A stretch of 64,000 bases of DNA from Magicicada septendecula (Eukaryota > Arthropoda > Insecta > Hemiptera > Cicadidae), in contig CM068373.1 in the NCBI GenBank assembly GCA_034769895.1, positions 285,357,379 through 285,421,378 of the forward strand. Direction: 5' to 3'. The position numbers were made by a program, and so were the translations under genes. This document shows positions 1 through 10,276 of this stretch, in pieces. The notes under the pieces were generated by a model. It was not told the DNA's origin. It made no database searches and was given only the letters and a program-made list of their open reading frames with translations. Positions within the stretch are counted from its first letter, which is position 1. Each line of letters opens with the position of its first letter.

Positions 1-1620
1 GTATATTTTAGATTTCACACAACTTGATTTGCAACCAAGTTATTGCAAAATTAAGTAAGTACAGGATATCCTTAGCGACAAATTGGTTCCGCCGGATAAT
101 TAAATATTAGATAATAATTCTATTCTCCGTCTGTGGGAACCAGACTTCATTCTCACGGACTAAGGGAATTCTAAATTTTATGTAGTAGGGAGAGTGCGTC
201 GACCAATGAAATCATTGCATGCAGCCCCGGCCAGTGCGATGTTTTCTGGTGGAAAAATCACTCTTCTGTCAGTACTCACGAAGTTAAGACGTAGTCCTTC
301 GATCGTCTAGTAGCCAAAGTGGTGAAGATCAACAAGAAGACTCTACGTGGTCAACACACACGCGATTACGAACACACTAACTACAGATCATCTGTATAGC
401 TCGTAATTGTTGTGTAAAGGCGAGATACTCTTCAGGACATCAACTAAGCTTATTGTGTACTACCAGATAGTCATAAGCACGCAAGAGATCCACCCGACTT
501 CAAGACCAGACTTCAAGAATACAGCAGAGAGGCCGTCTAAATCATTGGTTAACAGCTGACGAGCAGAGCGACCGCCCGAACGAAGCACACACACACACAC
601 ACGCTGACGTGCAACGTGCAAATCGACGGAGAACAGGAAGCAGTTCCAGCAGACAACAGCAGACGTTAAAATATTCACAAACAGCAGGGAAGCAGAGTGT
701 TGCCGAATTTTGAACTCCACGACCGAATCCAGCAGTTCAAAGCAGATTACTTTCTCTAACCAAGGACTCGAATCGACGAGGGAGAAATCGGAACGACATC
801 CTCTTCAATAACAGGAAAGCAAAATCTATTTATTTATTTTTCAGATCAAATTTTCTATTTTTCAATTAAAATATTGTAATTCAAATAATTCAGGTGCCAA
901 ACAAAAAGCAAAGACTCTAGTAATTAAAAAGTAAATTCGTTGTGATAATCTGTATAGCAGTTTAAGGCTTTAGTAAGTTATAGTTAAGAAATAGAACTAG
1001 TATAAAAGCGCTATACAAATCTTAACTGACAATCTAATCTTAGATCATACTGCAGTAGATCAGAAGTAGAATCACTAGAAATGAAATAACGTGAACTAGA
1101 CTGTCACGTCTAATTTATTTTAACTAATTATTCAAATTAATTTTAGAGTTTTAGATTTTGTTTCATGAACACTTAGATTCAAATTAATTAAATAAATTTA
1201 ATTAAATTCAAATCAATTAATAAAGTCAAATTAAATTGCAATTAACTCGCAAAGAACGAGTTCAGTTTCTTTCAACTATTAGACAATCGAAAAACATCGA
1301 TTCATTGTATAGACTATAAGAAAATTCATAACATTATAACCATTCTATTCTTGTGTGTTGTTGGTGTAATAAACAACGTTTTATTACTCCATATAACAGT
1401 GTTTTATTGTTGTACGATAAAGCCTACCAGTCTCACAAAACTCTCCCCCTTTAAAGTAACTTATCTTGTGTGTTGTTGTAAAAATTTGAGATTACTAGCT
1501 TGCGAACTTCAAATCCAAAATCCACACGCCCTAGTCGGAAGAATCTGCAAGATCAGACAGCAGGTGGGTACTCACACACAACATTACATTACAATAACGC
1601 ATAGTAGTAGTGTAGTTATA
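1..1620 (+). repeat. 5' LTR of Gypsy-A (first ~400 bp outside the window)
   Basis: Matches 7775-9394. The one difference I saw is C627 versus T8401. A TATA-box candidate, TATAAAAG, lies at 1001-1008, and AATAAA-type polyadenylation motifs follow around 1218 and 1367. The LTR ends in GTTATA at 1615-1620, two bases before the primer site. A CA run lies near 590-603. The short ORFs inside are not conserved genes. Confidence 0.9.
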
Positions 1621-1622
1621 AA

Positions 1623-1643
1623 TGGCGCTCCAATCTCGTGGGG
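1623..1643 (+). promoter_or_regulatory. Primer-binding site of Gypsy-A
   Basis: TGGCGCTCC followed by CTCGTGGGG starts two bases after the LTR end, where a Ty3/Gypsy tRNA primer site is expected. A second similar string (TGGCGTCCAAC) occurs at 1724-1734. I do not assign the tRNA. Confidence 0.75.
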
Positions 1644-1853
1644 CTCGAGAAAATTAATTAAATTCAATTTAAATTTAATTTTCACTTTAAAACAAACTTT
1701 GCTGTTTTAATTCGTAAAACAGCTGGCGTCCAACTAAACAATCCCCAAAGAGTTTTGTGACTGGTGTTTGTACAACAGTAAAGTTATTGTGTGTATTTGA
1801 AACTGTTCTGTGTATTTTAAATTGTGTATATTTGACATTGTTGTGTATTTAAA

Positions 1854-3470
1854 ATGGAAACGGATAAAATGCTTAAACAGTTATTACAAGAAATTAAACA
1901 AAACGCGGCTAAAGCGGAACAAGCAAATGCGGAAATGAAACGCGATTTAACGGAAAATATGAACGCGAAATTCGAACAAATAACAGCCAATGCTGAGATA
2001 AATATCGCGGAATTAAAATCTAATATCGAGACACAAAGAGTTAGTCTAACCGAAGCATTAGAACGCAGTAACGCTGACATAAACGCCGAGATTAAGCATA
2101 GTAATAAAGAAAGTAGTAAAGAATTAACCGCGAAAATAGACGAAAGCGTAAACGAGTTGACCGCTAAAGTCACCGAAATCGCGGAAAGCAATGCAAAAAT
2201 CGCGGAGAGTAATAAAGAGCTAACCGCGAGAGTCGCAGAGATCGGTGAAAGAGTAAATACGGTCGATACTAAAATCAATGAACGGTTTAAGGTTTTTGAG
2301 ACCACAATGCAGAAATCGTTTATTGAACAAGTAACACGTATGGAGGGCCGGTTCAAGGACCACATAAGCCGTTGTGAAAAGCAAACATTAGAGGTTTCCA
2401 AAAAGGTCGAGTCCCTAGAGGTAAAAATTCACGCGGACGTGACCGAAACGCAACGACGAGTAGATAAATTAGACGCTTCAATTGTAGAGACGCGATCTAA
2501 CATTGACTCTAATAAAGAGAGTGTTTTACAAACGTTAAGCGACGAGATTTTGAAAGTACGACAGGAGGTACGAAGGAGGTCTGCTCCAAATATTTTGGTA
2601 CAAGGCCCTGTCGACGAGAAAAATCGCGTGTATTTTACGGGGGAAAATAACGAAAACCCCATTGAATTTTTATTAGCGTGTGAGAGTGAAATGGCTAGAG
2701 TAGGTTCCCGACTAGAAGATCAAGACAAAATACAGTGGGTGGTTAACGCGATGCGTGATTCGGCGCGTAAGTGGTATAACATTGTACGCGATAGAGTGTC
2801 CACATACGCGGAGTTCAAACAAAAATTTGAAAGCCGGTACTGGAACTCGCATACCCAACGACTTCTGCGCAATGAACTGGAATATGGCCGTTTTGACAAG
2901 AAAATGAATATTACCGCCGAAAATTATATAATCCAGCAGGTCGAGCGCGCGAAGCATTTAACCCCAGCATTTGCGGAGATCGACATAGTCACCAAGCTTG
3001 CCTACCATTTTAACCATAACATTAGAGTAGCTGTATTTACCCAGGGTATTCGCACGGTAGACGAACTCCTCATTCTAGTGTCCCAAAGTGAGACGGTTTT
3101 TGATTTTGGTGGGTGGCGTTATAATCCCGATTTTCGCCGAAATAATGAAGGGCAGAATACGCGACTACAGTACCATCAGCAAACGGATCAAAAACCGAGT
3201 ACCAGTTCTACTCCACCCCAAACACCGTCAAAACAGCCAAATAAAACCTTTGAGTACAAGGGAAAACAAAATTTTGGTAGACCAAAAGGGCAGGGTAAGG
3301 GTAACGACGGGGCACAAATTAGAGCGATTCAAACGGTCGAATTAGCCAAAGCAGATACAACTGAAAAAGACAGCGACTCCCAAGGCAATAAAAATTCGAA
3401 CAATAAATCGAAAAATTACCAAGCTACAAAAAACGTGCCAAAATGCGCATCCAGCAAGGACGCGCTATAA
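1854..3470 (+). CDS. gag: Gypsy-A Gag polyprotein (538 aa)
   Basis: Structural Gag of a Ty3/Gypsy element, expected to assemble the cytoplasmic particle that packages the element RNA. Residues 1 to ~230 are charged, heptad-like coiled coil (recurring ELTAKV/AEI units). A capsid-like region follows at about 265-415 (PIEFLLACE, then FKQKFESRYW and LAYHFNHNIR). It is clearly related to the capsid of Gypsy-B at 21112-23019. The tail (~425-538) is rich in Gln, Asn, Lys and Gly and has no CCHC zinc knuckle; the basic Gly-Lys stretch near 465-490 may bind nucleic acid instead. The ATG at 1854 is the first in a long open frame after the leader. Gag overlaps pol by 28 bp, and pol is in the -1 frame. 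Confidence 0.92.
   Translation: METDKMLKQLLQEIKQNAAKAEQANAEMKRDLTENMNAKFEQITANAEINIAELKSNIETQRVSLTEALERSNADINAEIKHSNKESSKELTAKIDESVNELTAKVTEIAESNAKIAESNKELTARVAEIGERVNTVDTKINERFKVFETTMQKSFIEQVTRMEGRFKDHISRCEKQTLEVSKKVESLEVKIHADVTETQRRVDKLDASIVETRSNIDSNKESVLQTLSDEILKVRQEVRRRSAPNILVQGPVDEKNRVYFTGENNENPIEFLLACESEMARVGSRLEDQDKIQWVVNAMRDSARKWYNIVRDRVSTYAEFKQKFESRYWNSHTQRLLRNELEYGRFDKKMNITAENYIIQQVERAKHLTPAFAEIDIVTKLAYHFNHNIRVAVFTQGIRTVDELLILVSQSETVFDFGGWRYNPDFRRNNEGQNTRLQYHQQTDQKPSTSSTPPQTPSKQPNKTFEYKGKQNFGRPKGQGKGNDGAQIRAIQTVELAKADTTEKDSDSQGNKNSNNKSKNYQATKNVPKCASSKDAL
3428..3434 (+). promoter_or_regulatory. -1 ribosomal frameshift heptamer A AAA AAC between gag and pol
   Basis: In the gag frame the codons are AAA (3429-3431) and AAC (3432-3434), preceded by A3428. 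This is exactly the X_XXY_YYZ phase for a -1 slip. After the slip the reading frame is that of the pol ORF, open through CGT GCC AAA into the ATG at 3443. The heptamer lies 36 bases before the gag stop. The slip mechanism is known for retroviruses and many LTR elements; its use here is inferred from the phase. Confidence 0.8.
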
Positions 3471-6400
3471 ATTCGGCAAAATTGTGTAAATATAAGCATG
3501 TTAATTATAAGGATTATATATTGTGTGAAATGTGTACTTTTAATTATGTAACTTGTGTGCCCGTTAATAATGTGTTCCCACCGGATGTCAGGGATCCGTT
3601 GCTAGAATCCGGTCCCACGCGACAAAGGCCCGTGAGCGCGGCGTGTCCGGTGTTACACGCCTTTGTCAATAGCGTTCCCACGAGAATTCTGTTGGATACC
3701 GGTAGTGTTGTATCCGGCGTCAGTGAAAGGTTCCTGCGTACCAATAAAAAATATTTTCGTACGGCCCCATCACTCCCAATCAATCAATTTTATATACGAA
3801 CCGCTACCGATACAAAAGAAAAAATTGACACTCAATACTATCTAACTATCATGCTAGACGAAGTGCAATTTGAAGTGTGTGTAGTGGCTATAAACAATTT
3901 AATATGTGATATGTTATTGGGGGTAGATGTATTGGAACAAATACGTGCGGAAATTAACACCAGTGAACACTTATTAAAATGTACCATAGACAATGTTAGT
4001 TACACTTTTAAATTGAACACACATACACACACGCAAAACCATGGTGACCCAATTAAAATCACACGGCCACCAAAACAAGTAATTCACTATAAAGAATGTG
4101 GAGAGGGGGAGACCACCTTAGATTCCCGAACTGAACGGAGATTGTCGTCGCTGCAAGAAGAATTCAGCGATATCTTCAGTGAGGAACATTCAATCTCGTC
4201 AGTGTATGAACACAGAATCCACCTCACAGAGCCGGAGAAGTTCATAAGGAGAATCTACCAGGTCCCTATAAAATACCAGGCCGAGGTCCAGCAGGAGATA
4301 CAGCGGATGTTGGAAGAAGATATCATTGAAAGATCCAATAGCAGCTTCCTCAACCCACTGCTGGTCGTCCGCAAGAAGACTGGAGAGATCCGACTCTGCC
4401 TGGATATGAGGAACTTAAACAGTCTCGTAGAGAAAGAGTTTGACTGCGCACCGACAGCGGAGGACCTCTTCATTAAATGTGAAGGAGCCAGGTACCTCAC
4501 GAAGCTAGATCTAACAGCAAGCTTCTGGCAGGTCCCGCTGTGTGAGCAAGATCGTAAGTATACAGCATTCATATTTAATAACAAATGCTATCAACATAAG
4601 GTGGTACCTTTTGGCCTTAGCACGAGTCTCGCTGCGATTGTAAGATGCCTTGAGAGAGCTCTAGGACCTGAGGTAGACCCTTACACGGTAATATTCGTGG
4701 ATGACATCCTCGTCATATCCCGCACTTTAGAGGAACACTTCGAGCATCTGCGGAGCGTCTTCCAGAAGCTGAGGTTAGCCAACATCAAGCTCAAACTACA
4801 CAAGTGCGAGTTTGTAAAGTCCCAAATGAAGTTCCTGGGACATATAATCTCAGCTACAGGTATGAGTACGGACCCAGAGAAGCTCAGGAGTATTATGGAA
4901 TTCCCGGTGCCCAAGAACCTCAAAGCACTGCGAGCATTCCTTGGACTCACGGGATATTACAGGAAATTTACCAGCAAATACGCAGAATATACAGTCCCGT
5001 TGCTACAGCTGGTACGCAAAAATATAAAGTGGAAATGGGGTTCTGAACAGAACGATGCGTTTGAGAGGGTTAAAGACCTGTTCCAATCTAATTTACAATT
5101 GTTCCATCCACAGCAGGGTAGGAAGTACGTAATGTACACTGACGCTAGCGAGTACGCTATCGGCGCCGTGTTGCATCAAGAAGACGAACAAGGTAGTCTT
5201 CATGTTGTAGCATACGCCAATAGGACGCTCAAAGGCGCTGAGTTGCACTATTGTACTTCCGAGAAAGAAATACTCGCCATAATAAACGCACTCAGAAAAT
5301 TCAGACACTACCTATACGGTACCCATTTCGAGATTCACACTGATAATCAGGCGTTATCGTTTATATTAAAATGTCGATTAGCAAATTCCCGACTAACACG
5401 ATGGGTGTTAGCTATTCAGGAGTACTCATTCACGATTAAATATTGCAAAGGATCAGAGAATACCACCGCAGACACTCTAAGTAGATATCCGCCTGTAGAA
5501 AAGGAGGAAGTATATGAAGCAGCTGACGACGAGTTGAGAGTGTTAAACATGCAATACACTGTCGCGCCTGAAGCTACTAATATGCTACAGAACTTAGGAC
5601 GCGAGCAGGGCGATAACCTCGCACTCCTTGCTAAAAAGCTAAGGTTAGCAGCTCACCCAAATCCTCACTATCTTATACAAGACAACATATTGTATAAATT
5701 GTTACAGGGCGAATGGAAAGTGGTATTGTCTCCAGCGATGCTTGCGTGTATAACACAATCTTTACATATAAAAATGGCGCACGCATCTCCTGTAAAATGT
5801 GTCAAAATATTGCAGGAGGACTTTACAATAACCAACATGTACCGTAGGGTAAAGAAACTGCTAAAAACATGTTATCCATGCCAGACAGCGAAAGTACCAA
5901 ACGTACACACTTACGTGCCCATGGCCAATGTGATAACGGAAGGTAAGGGACAGATGATCGCCATCGACTTTCTAGGACCATTACCCAAGGCTACCAGAAA
6001 TCTAAAACACATGGTAGTTTGCGTCGATGTGTTTACAAAAAAAGTTAGCCTTTATGTGATCCCTAGGCCCACCACGAAGTCTGTTTTAAATATTATACTT
6101 AATAAGTATATCCCACAACATGGACCAATAAGGAACGTACTTAGTGACCAGGGAAAGCAGTTCCAAAACAAACACTGGGCAGCCACCCTGGAACGTAACG
6201 GTATCAAAGCAGTCCTAACCTCGATCCGACGACCACAGGGAAACCTTGCCGAAAGGGTGAATCGGGAAATCGGTAAAATGTTCCGTATCTATTGCTATAA
6301 GGAACAAAGTAAATGGCCCGAGTTCTTACCGTTCTTCGAAAAGGCAATAAATGAGAGTTATCATGATACCACGGAATACACACCAGCAGAATTAGACTCT

Positions 6401-6769
6401 GGAACCACGCCAGAGAGGTTTTGGGATAATTATTTAAATAAGCCAAAGACTTATAATCTACCTCTGCCGGTGCAATGTAAAAATCAACTTGTGAGGGAAA
6501 GAATAGTTGAAAAAGGGCGAAAAAGGGCAGACAAATTTAATACGACGCATAAACTAACGAACTTTGTAGTAGGCGAGAAAGTATTGCTCAAGGCGAATCC
6601 TGTAGGCCGACGAGACATAAACGTGGCTGCAAAGTTCTTTCGTTTATATAATGGACCCTATCTGTTGGCTCAACAACTCGCACCTCACTCATTTATCGTT
6701 ACGACGCTGGACCGAACGAAAACAATCGGTAAATTCCATGCGAGCTCTTTGAGAAAATACTTTGAGTAG
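3443..6769 (+). CDS. pol: Gypsy-A Pol polyprotein: protease, RT, RNase H, integrase (1108 aa)
   Basis: Enzymatic polyprotein that copies the element RNA into DNA and inserts it. Protease: LLDTGS near residue 83. Reverse transcriptase: about 260-450, with the catalytic box FVDDIL near 417. RNase H: about 555-690, with YTDAS, SEKEI and HTDNQ supplying the acidic residues. Integrase: an HHCC-like finger from ~774 to the CYPC pair near 812, then a DDE core with D in IDFLGP, D in LSDQG and E in LAERVNRE. The C-terminal module has the GPY-type motif YNGPYLL. It is uninterrupted and of normal family length. It is probably made by -1 frameshifting from gag, so the ATG at 3443 need not be used. Confidence 0.95.
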   Translation: MRIQQGRAINSAKLCKYKHVNYKDYILCEMCTFNYVTCVPVNNVFPPDVRDPLLESGPTRQRPVSAACPVLHAFVNSVPTRILLDTGSVVSGVSERFLRTNKKYFRTAPSLPINQFYIRTATDTKEKIDTQYYLTIMLDEVQFEVCVVAINNLICDMLLGVDVLEQIRAEINTSEHLLKCTIDNVSYTFKLNTHTHTQNHGDPIKITRPPKQVIHYKECGEGETTLDSRTERRLSSLQEEFSDIFSEEHSISSVYEHRIHLTEPEKFIRRIYQVPIKYQAEVQQEIQRMLEEDIIERSNSSFLNPLLVVRKKTGEIRLCLDMRNLNSLVEKEFDCAPTAEDLFIKCEGARYLTKLDLTASFWQVPLCEQDRKYTAFIFNNKCYQHKVVPFGLSTSLAAIVRCLERALGPEVDPYTVIFVDDILVISRTLEEHFEHLRSVFQKLRLANIKLKLHKCEFVKSQMKFLGHIISATGMSTDPEKLRSIMEFPVPKNLKALRAFLGLTGYYRKFTSKYAEYTVPLLQLVRKNIKWKWGSEQNDAFERVKDLFQSNLQLFHPQQGRKYVMYTDASEYAIGAVLHQEDEQGSLHVVAYANRTLKGAELHYCTSEKEILAIINALRKFRHYLYGTHFEIHTDNQALSFILKCRLANSRLTRWVLAIQEYSFTIKYCKGSENTTADTLSRYPPVEKEEVYEAADDELRVLNMQYTVAPEATNMLQNLGREQGDNLALLAKKLRLAAHPNPHYLIQDNILYKLLQGEWKVVLSPAMLACITQSLHIKMAHASPVKCVKILQEDFTITNMYRRVKKLLKTCYPCQTAKVPNVHTYVPMANVITEGKGQMIAIDFLGPLPKATRNLKHMVVCVDVFTKKVSLYVIPRPTTKSVLNIILNKYIPQHGPIRNVLSDQGKQFQNKHWAATLERNGIKAVLTSIRRPQGNLAERVNREIGKMFRIYCYKEQSKWPEFLPFFEKAINESYHDTTEYTPAELDSGTTPERFWDNYLNKPKTYNLPLPVQCKNQLVRERIVEKGRKRADKFNTTHKLTNFVVGEKVLLKANPVGRRDINVAAKFFRLYNGPYLLAQQLAPHSFIVTTLDRTKTIGKFHASSLRKYFE

Positions 6770-7372
6770 CATGGCGTTCCAAAGCGCGTCGCGACGAAAT
6801 AAAAAGACTTTAAAAAGATAAATAGTATTTAGAATTAATAATAATTGTATTATAATAATTAAAATTAAAATAAGTAATTTGTGTTTTATAATATTATTAA
6901 TAATAATTATAGGTAACTTGTGTATTAATAATAATGTTTTCCTAGCGCGATAAATAATAAGCGTATAGAGTGAGCGAGAACAGCGGCAGGAAACAGTTAC
7001 GTCACGCGATAACGACTACCTGACCCACATTTGAAACTAGGTCAAGCAATTAGCCGCGCGCCCGGCGATAACGTTTTAAATACTGTCAGCAAAATTCCTT
7101 TGTACGCGTGGCATTGTTTACAAATAAAGGCTATTACTCGTTTTAAAAACATTATACACAATAAGTTGCAAATATGATATTTTAATACATGTATTTAGAG
7201 TTAAATTGTATATAATGCAATAACATTAACACTTGTGTACGTGTCTTCAGAATAAGTAATACAATGTATAGGGAATAAGAATAGTGATTACAGAATATGT
7301 GTGTAATGATTAAGAAAAAAAAAAATAACTGTAATTATTACATTCATTTTTTTTAAAGCGGGTGTGGGAATA
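6770..7372 (+). other. Gypsy-A 3' non-coding region with polypurine-like tract
   Basis: No ORF, and no env. AT-rich, with repeated TAATAAT-type strings near 6830-6950. A purine-rich run AAAGCGGGTGTGGGA at ~7355-7369 lies just before the inferred 3' LTR start and is the plus-strand primer candidate. Confidence 0.6.
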
Positions 7373-9389
7373 TATAACGGAACCAAATATTAACTATTTG
7401 GGGTTATATGTTTACCGCATACTGAAACCATATTTAAATAAAAATTAACAGTTAAAACTCCATTTGAATGTAGCGCATTGAAAATAATGCTGTGTAAAGC
7501 AACGCACACGTGGTCGTTATGTAATCAGTTCGCTGTACAAGGAAGCGACCACACCCAAACTGTTAATTATTAATATCTCGGAAACTAATAAATAAAGGCG
7601 AAATCTAACATAGCCAAAATGTTTGCCGAGATATTAATAATGACGTGTGCAAATTTGATGCAATATAATTAACAAATGTAAGAGTTAATTAAAATAATTA
7701 AATAACTTCTGTTAAAATAGAGATACAGTAAAGAGATTTTACTATGTTATAAAGATAATAAATTGTGACAGATTGTATATTTTAGATTTCACACAACTTG
7801 ATTTGCAACCAAGTTATTGCAAAATTAAGTAAGTACAGGATATCCTTAGCGACAAATTGGTTCCGCCGGATAATTAAATATTAGATAATAATTCTATTCT
7901 CCGTCTGTGGGAACCAGACTTCATTCTCACGGACTAAGGGAATTCTAAATTTTATGTAGTAGGGAGAGTGCGTCGACCAATGAAATCATTGCATGCAGCC
8001 CCGGCCAGTGCGATGTTTTCTGGTGGAAAAATCACTCTTCTGTCAGTACTCACGAAGTTAAGACGTAGTCCTTCGATCGTCTAGTAGCCAAAGTGGTGAA
8101 GATCAACAAGAAGACTCTACGTGGTCAACACACACGCGATTACGAACACACTAACTACAGATCATCTGTATAGCTCGTAATTGTTGTGTAAAGGCGAGAT
8201 ACTCTTCAGGACATCAACTAAGCTTATTGTGTACTACCAGATAGTCATAAGCACGCAAGAGATCCACCCGACTTCAAGACCAGACTTCAAGAATACAGCA
8301 GAGAGGCCGTCTAAATCATTGGTTAACAGCTGACGAGCAGAGCGACCGCCCGAACGAAGCACACACACACACACACGCTGACGTGCAACGTGCAAATCGA
8401 TGGAGAACAGGAAGCAGTTCCAGCAGACAACAGCAGACGTTAAAATATTCACAAACAGCAGGGAAGCAGAGTGTTGCCGAATTTTGAACTCCACGACCGA
8501 ATCCAGCAGTTCAAAGCAGATTACTTTCTCTAACCAAGGACTCGAATCGACGAGGGAGAAATCGGAACGACATCCTCTTCAATAACAGGAAAGCAAAATC
8601 TATTTATTTATTTTTCAGATCAAATTTTCTATTTTTCAATTAAAATATTGTAATTCAAATAATTCAGGTGCCAAACAAAAAGCAAAGACTCTAGTAATTA
8701 AAAAGTAAATTCGTTGTGATAATCTGTATAGCAGTTTAAGGCTTTAGTAAGTTATAGTTAAGAAATAGAACTAGTATAAAAGCGCTATACAAATCTTAAC
8801 TGACAATCTAATCTTAGATCATACTGCAGTAGATCAGAAGTAGAATCACTAGAAATGAAATAACGTGAACTAGACTGTCACGTCTAATTTATTTTAACTA
8901 ATTATTCAAATTAATTTTAGAGTTTTAGATTTTGTTTCATGAACACTTAGATTCAAATTAATTAAATAAATTTAATTAAATTCAAATCAATTAATAAAGT
9001 CAAATTAAATTGCAATTAACTCGCAAAGAACGAGTTCAGTTTCTTTCAACTATTAGACAATCGAAAAACATCGATTCATTGTATAGACTATAAGAAAATT
9101 CATAACATTATAACCATTCTATTCTTGTGTGTTGTTGGTGTAATAAACAACGTTTTATTACTCCATATAACAGTGTTTTATTGTTGTACGATAAAGCCTA
9201 CCAGTCTCACAAAACTCTCCCCCTTTAAAGTAACTTATCTTGTGTGTTGTTGTAAAAATTTGAGATTACTAGCTTGCGAACTTCAAATCCAAAATCCACA
9301 CGCCCTAGTCGGAAGAATCTGCAAGATCAGACAGCAGGTGGGTACTCACACACAACATTACATTACAATAACGCATAGTAGTAGTGTAG

Positions 9390-9394
<5 letters not shown>
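7373..9394 (+). repeat. 3' LTR of Gypsy-A (~2.0 kb)
   Basis: Starts with TATAAC near 7373 and ends with GTTATA at 9389-9394, a 6-bp inverted terminal repeat. From 7775 on it duplicates 1-1620. It is followed directly by (AT)n, so the 4-bp target duplication is probably ATAT; the left copy lies outside the window. The exact start is inferred. Confidence 0.8.

Positions 9395-9427
<33 letters not shown>
9395..9427. repeat. (AT)n microsatellite flanking Gypsy-A
   Basis: About 16 AT units directly after the 3' LTR. They are probably the pre-existing target, perhaps expanded since. Confidence 0.9.
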
Positions 9428-9433
<6 letters not shown>

Positions 9434-10276
9434 CAAAAACCCCCACACTCACTCACATACTACCCCCAGATTTTAAGAGCTCATATTTTCTAATTTTGAA
9501 TGGTTGTAATTCTTTGTTTTTAAAACTTCTTCTTTTATTCTCTTTTTATAAGGTATGAATATAATTGAATATGATATAATTTATTCTCTTATCTGCAATT
9601 GCGTCCCTAAAGATCAGTCCAGCCTCCGTACGTTTTTTTCTTTCATTCATCACTCCGCACATTTCGTACGTTTGCCGTAATTCTCGCCAGATAACTCGAA
9701 ACTGTCACTTCATGACTGTTAATTATTAATTTGAATTAAAATCACATTTTTGTTGTATGCGGGCGCGACGAAAACTACGCCGAGCCGGCGGGCGCACAGA
9801 CTGATTGCGTCCGGTGTGTTGAGCTGTTATTGTCCGACTGGCTTGACGAACGGCACTATTTTGTATAGTTGCCGCGGTTGTAGGTCCAAGTCTTATTGTT
9901 CATAGTTTGTATCACTACGCCAGCAGACTGTTGTTCCTTTACACACCCGAATTCCACAGCAAGGATAGGCTCTGACGTATATACTGACGTATATACTGAC
10001 GTCATATGGTCTGATGTGGTTACATAACTTGTTGACTGGTTTTTCGTGTATCATTGTCTGACCTTGGCACAGTTCCGTCGGTTGTTAAGTTTATAAAAAC
10101 TCGTTTCAATAATTTACATACAATATTGTCAATCAGTCGTACCACCTTCGCTACTGTCGCCTACCACTAAATTTACCTTTCGTTTATAAATTTTGTCCCT
10201 ATTGTTGAAAAATATTATTTACTTTATGAAAAAAATACAAACTGCTTTATTACCCCAAAATAGGCCCGTTACAGTA
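9428..10276. other. Unassigned DNA, possibly an old LTR fragment
   Basis: No supported gene. A GC-richer patch lies at ~9760-9880. A short tandem of GACGTATATACT lies at ~9975-10000. A TATAAAA is followed ~40 bp later by TCAGTC (about 10092 and 10133), and the tract ends CCCGTTACA, like the LTR ends elsewhere in this window. No partner repeat was found, so an LTR origin is only a guess. Confidence 0.3.

Larger units (their letters stand above)
1..9394 (+). mobile_element. Gypsy-A, near-complete Ty3/Gypsy LTR retrotransposon
   Basis: Order: partial 5' LTR, primer site, gag, pol (protease, RT, RNase H, integrase), ~0.6 kb non-coding DNA, polypurine-like tract, 3' LTR. There is no env-like ORF. 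Positions 1-1620 repeat at 7775-9394 with a constant offset of 7774, so no indels separate the two LTRs. The 3' LTR seems to begin upstream of the repeat visible here, near 7373: TATAAC there is the inverted complement of GTTATA at 9389-9394. The window therefore starts about 400 bp into the 5' LTR. The element sits in an (AT)n run, consistent with an ATAT target. Both ORFs are open and the LTRs differ at one site that I noticed, so this is a very recent and possibly competent copy. Confidence 0.93.

Noticed and set aside
590-603. CRISPR-like or regulatory meaning of the AC run and other short repeats
   Set aside because: Simple microsatellites; no array with regular spacers occurs anywhere in the window.
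460-720. Antisense ORF inside the Gypsy-A LTR, repeated at 8234-8494
   Set aside because: Present twice only because the LTR is duplicated; no conserved domain, and it overlaps an AC microsatellite.
6770-7372. Possible env gene after Gypsy-A pol
   Set aside because: No open frame of useful length and no signal peptide or membrane segment.
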